Part shown: positions 13,534-18,409 of the stretch, in pieces
Layout of the letters: every line of letters begins with the position of its first letter
Numbering within the stretch: position 1 is the stretch's first letter
From: CAYMOV01 sp964392085
GTDB taxonomy: Bacteria; Oederibacteriota; Muellerivitia; Muellerivitales; Muellerivitaceae
Reading direction: 5' to 3'
DNA: 18,409 nucleotides
NCBI GenBank assembly: GCA_964392085.1
Contig: CAYMOV010000051.1
Coordinates: 1-18,409, forward strand
Program-made: the position numbers and the translations under genes
Notes under the pieces: generated by a model
What the model saw: the letters and a program-made list of their open reading frames with translations, nothing else
The model's database searches: none
What the model was told of the DNA's origin: nothing

Positions 13534-15824
13534 GCAAGCGTGTTTTTGAATTCGCGAAGGAAGTCGGGCTGACCAGCAAGGATGTGCTGGACCGCTGCAA
13601 GAAGCTGGGCCACAGCCTGCCCAGCCAGCTGACCGTCATCGAGGAAGATGTGCAGGCCGCCGTCCGCAAGGACCTCGGCATGATCTCCGAGACCAAGTCG
13701 TCGGTGTCCACCTCGCCCCAGGCCTCCAGCAAACTGCCGACCCCCGTGGTGGGCCGTCCCGGGACGACCCTCACCCCCGGCCGCGTCGGCATGCCCGGCG
13801 TGCCGGCCAAGACGAATCCCCCGGTCCTCCGCACCCCCTCGGCCAACGAGGGCCCCCAGGCCACCTATCCCACCCTGCCCCGGGGACCGCAGAAGCCCCA
13901 ACCGAAACCCGGCAGCGTGAAGCGCATCGAGGTCGGCACCCGCCGCGCGCCCTCAGGCCTCAAGCCGCCCCCGGCCAAGGGCGGCCACGGTTTGGCCGCC
14001 GGCCGCATCACCATGGCCCCCGAAGCCGAGAAGACGCCCGAACTGCCCGTGCCGGTCGCGGACGAGTCCGTCCCGAAGGTCCAGATCAAGGTCACCGAGG
14101 GCATCACGGTGTCCGAGCTGGCGCAGAAGCTCGACGTGAAGCCCGCCCTGCTCATCAAGGAACTGTTCGAGCTGCGCGTCATGGCCACCATCAACCAGCG
14201 CCTCGACATGACCCTGGTCGAGACCCTCGCGTCGGTGCACAACGCCGAGGTCGAGAACGTCCCCATGTACCGCGAGGAGGACGTCGAGCAGAAGCCCGAC
14301 GAGGCCAAGGACCAGAAGGCCCGGCCGCCGGTCGTCACCATCATGGGCCACGTCGACCACGGCAAGACCATGCTTCTGGACGCCATCCGAACCTCCAACG
14401 TGGTGGGCGGCGAGGCGGGCGGCATCACCCAGCATATCGGCGCCTACCAAGTGAAGACCCCCCGGGGCCTCATCACCTTCCTCGACACCCCGGGTCACGA
14501 GGCCTTCACGGCCATGCGGGCCCGCGGCGCCAAGGCCACGGACCTGGTCATCCTGGTGGTGGCCGCCGACGACGGCGTCATGCCCCAGACCCTGGAGGCC
14601 ATCGACCACGCCAAGGAAGCCAAAGTCCCCATCGTGGTGGCGGTCAACAAGATCGACAAGCCGGAGGCCAACCCCGACCGCGTGAAGACCCAGCTGGCCG
14701 AGCGCGGCCTCCAGCCCGAGGAATGGGGCGGCAAGACCATCTTCGTGAACATCTCGGCCAAGAAGCGCCAGAACATCGACAAGCTCCTCGAGATGATCCT
14801 CCTGGAAGCCGAAATCCTCGAGCTCAAGGGCAACCCCAACCGCGCCGCCTACGGCGTGTGCCTGGAAGCCCGGCTCGACAAGGGCCGCGGCGCCGTGGCC
14901 ACCTTGCTGGTGGAGAACGGCACCCTGAAGGTGGGAGATGTGCTGGTGTGCGGTTCGCACCACGGCCGCGTCCGCGCCATGCACGACGACCACGCCAAGG
15001 GCGTGAAAACCGCGGGTCCCGCCTTCCCGGTGGAACTCACGGGCCTGTCGGGCGTGCCCCACGCCGGGGACAAGTTCCACGTCGTCACGGACCCGAAACT
15101 GGCCCGCGAGATCACCAGCCGCCGCGTGGACGCCCTCAAGGACAACCGGTCCATGGTGGGACGCCACGTCACGCTCGACAACCTGTTTGAGCAGATCCAG
15201 GAAGGCAAGCAGCTGGAACTCAAGGTCGTCATCAAGGGCGACGTGCAGGGTTCCGTCGAGGCCATCAGCCAACAGCTCGAGAAGCTTTCGACCGAGAAGG
15301 TCTTCCTGCGGGTCATCCACACGGGGACGGGCGTGATCGTCAACTCGGACATCCTGCTGGGTTCCGCCTCCAACGCCATCGTGCTCGGGTTCAACGTCAA
15401 GGTCGACGGCCTGGCCAAGGAAACCGCCGAGAAGGAAGAGGTCGACGTCCGCCTCTACACGATCATCTACAACCTGGTCGAGGACGTGCAGAAGGCCATG
15501 GAAGGCCTGCTGGCCCCGACCTACAAGGAAGTTCCCCTCGGCAAGGCGGAGATCCGCCAGCTGTTCAAGACGCCCAAGGCCCTGGTGGCGGGTTGCATGG
15601 TGCAGTCCGGAAAGATCACCAGCAAGTCCAAGGTGCGGGTCCTCCGCAACGGCGAGGTGGTCCATAGCGGCGGCCTGTCGTCCCTGAAGCGCTTCAAGGA
15701 CGACGTCAAGGAAGTCGGCACGAACTTCGAGTGCGGTATCGGCATCAACGATTACCCCGACATGCAGGTGGGGGACATCATCGAGGCCTTCTCGCTGGAA
15801 GCCGTCGCGCAGAAGCTGTCCTGA
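13530..15824 (+). CDS. infB: Translation initiation factor IF-2, 764 aa
   Basis: IF-2 is the GTPase that places initiator tRNA on the ribosome. Residues 1-52 form an IF2N module (FEFAKEVGLTSKDVLDRCKK). A Pro/Gly/Lys-rich linker follows (about 60-185), then a second IF2N module at about 188-246 (VSELAQKLDVKPALLIKEL). The G domain has G1 GHVDHGKT (273-280), G3 DTPGHE (319-324), G4 NKID (373-376) and G5 SAKKRQN. GITQHIGAY is the switch I region. Domains II-IV follow, including VIHTGTGVIVNSDILL and the initiator-tRNA-binding C2 domain ending near IIEAFSLEAVAQKLS. The residue after the P-loop threonine is Met (GKTMLLDA) where Ser is common. The ATG overlaps the nusA stop by four bases, so the pair is coupled. 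Confidence 0.98.
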   Translation: MSKRVFEFAKEVGLTSKDVLDRCKKLGHSLPSQLTVIEEDVQAAVRKDLGMISETKSSVSTSPQASSKLPTPVVGRPGTTLTPGRVGMPGVPAKTNPPVLRTPSANEGPQATYPTLPRGPQKPQPKPGSVKRIEVGTRRAPSGLKPPPAKGGHGLAAGRITMAPEAEKTPELPVPVADESVPKVQIKVTEGITVSELAQKLDVKPALLIKELFELRVMATINQRLDMTLVETLASVHNAEVENVPMYREEDVEQKPDEAKDQKARPPVVTIMGHVDHGKTMLLDAIRTSNVVGGEAGGITQHIGAYQVKTPRGLITFLDTPGHEAFTAMRARGAKATDLVILVVAADDGVMPQTLEAIDHAKEAKVPIVVAVNKIDKPEANPDRVKTQLAERGLQPEEWGGKTIFVNISAKKRQNIDKLLEMILLEAEILELKGNPNRAAYGVCLEARLDKGRGAVATLLVENGTLKVGDVLVCGSHHGRVRAMHDDHAKGVKTAGPAFPVELTGLSGVPHAGDKFHVVTDPKLAREITSRRVDALKDNRSMVGRHVTLDNLFEQIQEGKQLELKVVIKGDVQGSVEAISQQLEKLSTEKVFLRVIHTGTGVIVNSDILLGSASNAIVLGFNVKVDGLAKETAEKEEVDVRLYTIIYNLVEDVQKAMEGLLAPTYKEVPLGKAEIRQLFKTPKALVAGCMVQSGKITSKSKVRVLRNGEVVHSGGLSSLKRFKDDVKEVGTNFECGIGINDYPDMQVGDIIEAFSLEAVAQKLS

Positions 15825-15826
15825 AA

Positions 15827-15911
15827 AATGAGGAGTTAGGAATTCGAAATTAGGAATTGGGTTTACCGGCGCCGATCGCCATTCCAAATTCCGCATTCCG
15901 AATCCCGCATT
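15827..15911. repeat. Short-unit inverted-repeat element (infB-ylxP spacer)
   Basis: The left arm 15827-15859 and the reverse complement of the right arm 15879-15911 match at about 25 of 33 positions, across a loop of about 19 bases. The left arm carries AGGAGTTAGG- and AATTAGGAATT-like units and the right arm CATTCC- and AATTCC-type units. It starts two bases after the infB stop and ends five bases before the next start codon, occupying the whole spacer. Confidence 0.82.
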
Positions 15912-15916
15912 GCTTC

Positions 15917-16198
15917 ATGGTGATCGGCTTCGCCCAGGTCGAGGTGCATTACCCCGGGGCCCAGTCCCTGAAGGAAAAGCGGTCGATCCTCCAGGGCGTC
16001 CTGAACCGCCTGCGCAAGAAGTGGAACGTCACGGTAGCCGAGGTGGAATACCGGGACTTCTGGCAGAAGTCGGTGCTGGCCCTGGCCCACGTCAATACCG
16101 ACCGGGCCCACGCCGACGCCACGATCCAGGAAGTCCTGGACTCGTTGGAGCTGGAGAGCGAGCTCCAAGTTGCGGGATCCCAGGTTGAATACCTTTGA
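15917..16198 (+). CDS. ylxP: DUF503/YlxP family protein, 93 aa
   Basis: Small conserved protein of the infB-rbfA neighbourhood. The DUF503 hallmark is visible: VIGFAQVEVHYPGAQSLKEK followed by RSILQGVLNRLRKKWNVTVAEV, and the later LALAHVNTDRAHADATIQEVLDSLE. Length is that of the family. The biochemical role is not firmly established, and its position suggests a link to ribosome or RNA-related work. ATG 15917 matches the family start. Earlier in-frame codons would translate the repeat element. No Shine-Dalgarno sequence is seen because the repeat arm reaches to within five bases of the ATG, so initiation may be weak or dependent on reinitiation after infB. Confidence 0.9.
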   Translation: MVIGFAQVEVHYPGAQSLKEKRSILQGVLNRLRKKWNVTVAEVEYRDFWQKSVLALAHVNTDRAHADATIQEVLDSLELESELQVAGSQVEYL

Positions 16199-16203
16199 AA
16201 GGG

Positions 16204-16275
16204 AGTTTTAAGTTCTAGGTTTTAAGTCTTAAGTTCGGGCTTCAACTCAAGACTCAACACTCAAAACTTAAAACT
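16204..16275. repeat. Heptad-repeat hairpin element (ylxP-rbfA spacer)
   Basis: The left arm 16204-16236 and the reverse complement of the right arm 16243-16275 match at 26 of 33 positions, with a 6-base loop (GGGCTT). The left arm is a run of 7-base units of the type GTTTTAA, GTCTTAA, GTTCGGG, and the right arm has CTCAAGA, CTCAACA, CTCAAAA. The outer ten bases (AGTTTTAAGT) pair perfectly. No T-run follows. Confidence 0.87.
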
Positions 16276-16324
16276 TTCCCCGCCAAGACGCGGTTTTACG
16301 GAGCGCGGGGATGGATCGGCTGAA

Positions 16325-16744
16325 ATGGGTTCCTTCAAACGCTCGGACCGGGTGGCGGAAGCCATCAAACGCGAGGTCAGCGAGCTCATCGCGCGCGACG
16401 TCAAGGACCCCAGGGTCCATTTCACCACCATTACCGACGTCGAACTGACCGACGACCTCAGGTTCGCCAAGATCTTCGTGTCCGTCATGGGGACCGACCA
16501 GGAGAAGGACGAGACCCTGGAGGGCCTGACCCACGCCATGGGCTTCCTGCGGTCCGAAATCGGGGCACGGATCCGCCTTCGGTTCACCCCCGAGATCCGC
16601 TTCGTCCTCGACCGATCCCTCGACAACGCCTTCCATATCGAAGAATTGCTCCAAGGCTTGAAAACCCAGGCCGACCCGCCCAAGAATAAGCGTCCCGGTC
16701 GCCGTAAGGCCGCCCCGAAGACTCCACCGAAGGACGCCCCGTGA
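16325..16744 (+). CDS. rbfA: 30S ribosome-binding factor A, 139 aa
   Basis: RbfA is a KH-like cold-shock protein that binds the 30S subunit during late 16S rRNA maturation. The family pattern is complete: RSDRVAEAIKREVSELIARD at the start, VKDPRVHFTTITDVELTDDL, then FAKIFVSVMG and the helix leading to LRSEIGARIRLRFTPEIRFV, and LDRSLDNAFHIEELL at the end of the fold. About 25 basic, Pro- and Lys-rich residues follow (KNKRPGRRKAAPKTPPKD), a common RNA-binding tail. The start ATG follows GGAT by eight bases, which is a modest ribosome site. The stop overlaps the next gene as GTGA. Confidence 0.95.
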   Translation: MGSFKRSDRVAEAIKREVSELIARDVKDPRVHFTTITDVELTDDLRFAKIFVSVMGTDQEKDETLEGLTHAMGFLRSEIGARIRLRFTPEIRFVLDRSLDNAFHIEELLQGLKTQADPPKNKRPGRRKAAPKTPPKDAP

Positions 16745-17709
16745 GCCTTGAATTGACCGCCCAATGGCTGCGTGAGAAGGACGACATCCTCCTCACCACC
16801 CACGTCAACCCCGACGGGGACGGTTTGGGCGCCCAGTCCGCCCTGTACCTCGCGCTGAAGTCCATGGGCAAGCGGGTGCGGGTGGTGAACCACGATCCCC
16901 TGCCCCGCAGTTACACCTGGCTCCCCTATAAGGACGCCGTCGAGGTGTCCGACAACATCCCCCCCCACCAGGTCTGCGTGGTGCTCGACGCGGGCGACTT
17001 CGGCCGGATCCGGGACGGCGTTAAGCGCGACGAGTTCAAGCTTCTGATCAACATCGACCACCACTTCTCCAACAAGATGTACGGCGACCTGAACTGGATC
17101 GAGCCCGAGGCCTCAGCCACCGGCGAGATGGTGTACAGGCTCATCAAGTCCCTCGGCGTGAAGGTGGACCGCGACATCGCCGAGAGCGTCTACACCTCGG
17201 TGGTCACCGATACCGGTTCCTTCAAATACTCAAACACCACGGCCCAGGTGCACCGCCTGGCCGCCGAGCTGATCGATGCCGGCGCCCAGGTCTCGGCCAT
17301 CTGCAACCGCATCTTCGCCTCGGTGACCCAGCCGGCGCTGGAGCTGTTGCGCCTCGCCCTGGCGGGGCTCCACACGCGGGACGGCGGCAAGGTGGGCGTG
17401 ATGACCCTCTCCCAAACCGACTTCGCCAAGTCCGGCGCCCTCGACGAGGATACCGACAACCTGGTGGACTTCGTGCGCAAGGTGGACGGCGTGCAGGTGG
17501 CGGTGTTCCTCAAGGAACGCCCCGACGGCAAGCTCAAGCTCTCGCTGAGGTCCCGCAACGGGCTGGACGTCTCGGCCATCGCGGCCAAGTTCGGGGGTGG
17601 GGGCCACAAGTACGCCTCCGGGGCGCTTTTGAGCGGTTTGTTGCCCGAGGCGGCCGACCGGGTCGTGGCCGAGGCCGTGAAGGCCCTGGCCGCCTACGTG
17701 AAACCCTGA
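16741..17709 (+). CDS. nrnA: DHH/DHHA1 phosphoesterase (NrnA/RecJ-like nanoRNase and pAp phosphatase), 322 aa
   Basis: Mn2+-dependent phosphoesterase. In Bacillus the homologue NrnA degrades very short RNAs and dephosphorylates 3'-phosphoadenosine 5'-phosphate. The DHH domain carries the metal set: H21, D25 and D27 in THVNPDGDGLG, the aspartate of VVLDAGDFG, D106-H107-H108 in NIDHH, and D157 in VTDTGSFKYSNT. The DHHA1 domain has the substrate loop GGGGHKYASG (about 285-294). Length fits NrnA and is too short for RecJ. The gene starts at GTG 16741 overlapping the rbfA stop by four bases, and the rbfA-nrnA-truB order is common. Some relatives act on cyclic dinucleotides, but those usually carry extra membrane or PAS/GGDEF parts that are absent here. 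Confidence 0.92.
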   Translation: MSLELTAQWLREKDDILLTTHVNPDGDGLGAQSALYLALKSMGKRVRVVNHDPLPRSYTWLPYKDAVEVSDNIPPHQVCVVLDAGDFGRIRDGVKRDEFKLLINIDHHFSNKMYGDLNWIEPEASATGEMVYRLIKSLGVKVDRDIAESVYTSVVTDTGSFKYSNTTAQVHRLAAELIDAGAQVSAICNRIFASVTQPALELLRLALAGLHTRDGGKVGVMTLSQTDFAKSGALDEDTDNLVDFVRKVDGVQVAVFLKERPDGKLKLSLRSRNGLDVSAIAAKFGGGGHKYASGALLSGLLPEAADRVVAEAVKALAAYVKP

Positions 17710-17718
17710 CGCCCCATT

Positions 17719-17875
17719 CACCGCAGAGACGCAGAGACACGGCTGGATCTACATGAAGTCCAAACTAAAACTTGCCGTTTATCCCTGTGAACCCTGTGGT
17801 CCCTGTGTTAAAAATTTTGTTGTGGGTTTGTTTACTGGTTTAAATCAAGCGCCTATCCCTGTGTCCCTGTGGTGG
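17719..17875. repeat. Compound short-unit inverted-repeat element (nrnA-truB spacer)
   Basis: The left arm 17719-17742 contains two perfect 8-base units (CGCAGAGA). Two right-side blocks are complementary in style: 17783-17809 with three 9-base units (CCCTGTGAA, CCCTGTGGT, CCCTGTGTT) and 17857-17875 with two 8-base units. The outer left arm agrees with the reverse complement of the last block at 14 of 18 positions. An AT-rich core (17810-17856) separates the two right blocks. The block ends 14 bases before the truB start. Confidence 0.75.
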
Positions 17876-17889
17876 ATCGGCTGTTGCCC

Positions 17890-18409
17890 GTGAACGGCGT
17901 CCTCATCCTCGACAAACCCAAGGGCTGCACCAGCCACGATTTGGTCCACCGCGCCCGCTTGATCCTCGGCGAGAAGCACCTGGGCCACCTCGGCACCCTT
18001 GATCCCCTGGCTACCGGTGTCCTACCCCTTGTGGCGGGGGAGGCCGCTCGCCTCGCGGAATTCGCCCCCACGGGAAAAACCTACGAGGCCTGTTGCCTGC
18101 TGGACCTCTTCACCGACACCGACGACGTGACCGGATCGCCCCTGCCGACGCCGCTTCCGCCCACGCCCCCCACCCCGGATGCGATCCGGGCCGCCTGCCT
18201 TTCCCTGATCGATGTGGTGGAGCAGGTCCCGCCCATGATGTCCGCCGTGAAGAAGGACGGGGTGCGGCTCTACAAGTTGGCCCGTAAGGGCCTGACCGTG
18301 GACCGCGCGGCCCGGCCCGTCACGATCCATTCCGTCGAGGTGTTGGAGGCCGATTGGCCCCGGGTGACCTTCCGGGTCGCCTGCACGGGCGGCACCTACG
18401 TACGGAGCC
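17890..18409 (+). CDS. truB: tRNA pseudouridine-55 synthase TruB, 3' truncated by window end
   Basis: TruB converts U55 in the T-loop of tRNAs to pseudouridine. The first 173 codons are present. MNGVLILDKPKGCTSHDLV is the family start, and GTLDPLATGVLPL contains the catalytic aspartate D38. KTYEACCLLDLFTDTDD follows, then VPPMMSAVKKDGVRLYKLARKG and CTGGTYVRS, which is the beginning of the conserved RNA-contacting strand at the window edge. Where many family members have GHTGTLDP, this protein has GHLGTLDP. The GTG at 17890 begins exactly at the conserved MNG. A TTG six bases earlier is possible. No strong ribosome site is seen, as in ylxP. The position after rbfA and nrnA is standard. Confidence 0.95.
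   Translation, partial: MNGVLILDKPKGCTSHDLVHRARLILGEKHLGHLGTLDPLATGVLPLVAGEAARLAEFAPTGKTYEACCLLDLFTDTDDVTGSPLPTPLPPTPPTPDAIRAACLSLIDVVEQVPPMMSAVKKDGVRLYKLARKGLTVDRAARPVTIHSVEVLEADWPRVTFRVACTGGTYVRS

Noticed and set aside
13953..15896. Minus-strand open frame of 647 codons opposite infB
   Set aside because: Shadow of IF-2. It has no recognisable motif and is His/Val/Leu/Gly-biased.
17719..17875. Tandem short repeats as a CRISPR array
   Set aside because: Units are only 8-9 bases and contiguous, with no unique spacers of regular length and no cas genes nearby.
1..18409. Insertion sequences, tRNA or rRNA genes
   Set aside because: No transposase, terminal-repeat pair or cloverleaf-like sequence was seen by eye. 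The inverted elements carry no protein.

Overview
The window is a GC-rich bacterial chromosome segment with every convincing gene on the + strand. It carries the informational cluster known from Firmicutes and other bacteria: (ispG end) - proS - polC - rimP - nusA - infB - DUF503/ylxP - rbfA - DHH phosphoesterase (nrnA-like) - truB (cut by the window end). PolC is most familiar from low-GC Gram-positives, but two exported proteins, one resembling the DUF1207 outer-membrane family, suggest a cell with an outer membrane. I therefore suspect a non-Firmicutes, possibly uncultured diderm lineage that uses PolC. I cannot name the phylum from the sequence alone.

Layout. 1-131: end of a probable ispG. 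150-872: AT-richer secreted orphan protein with its own extended -10 promoter. 1037-1769: AbrB-type antitoxin plus PIN toxin cassette, flanked by 16-bp exact direct repeats whose second copy sits in the proS leader. 1862-4494: proS overlapping a PfkB-type sugar kinase by 4 bp. 4690-5853: family 4-type glycosyltransferase, probably starting at CTG. 6053-6940: DUF1207-like exported protein. 7172-10931: near-consensus promoter and polC. 10969-11169: small membrane protein. 11170-11603: about 430 bases with no complete gene, holding a decayed minus-strand reading frame, a weak promoter, a strong intrinsic terminator and a leader whose segments can pair in alternative ways. 11645-17709: rimP-nusA-infB-ylxP-rbfA-nrnA, with 4-bp overlaps at nusA/infB and rbfA/nrnA. 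17890-end: truB.

Functionally the core genes cover isoprenoid synthesis (IspG), tRNA charging (ProS), replication (PolC), ribosome maturation and translation initiation (RimP, RbfA, IF2, TruB), transcription elongation/termination (NusA) and nanoRNA/pAp turnover (NrnA).

The two strongest oddities are these. (1) PolC lacks the DnaQ-like proofreading exonuclease normally inserted in its PHP domain, while the PHP metal-site residues look intact. (2) Six intergenic spacers, plus the 3' end of the nusA coding region, contain inverted-repeat elements, most of them built of 7-10-nt tandem units. Each has a different sequence but most share one architecture, with a repeat arm followed by its diverged reverse complement.
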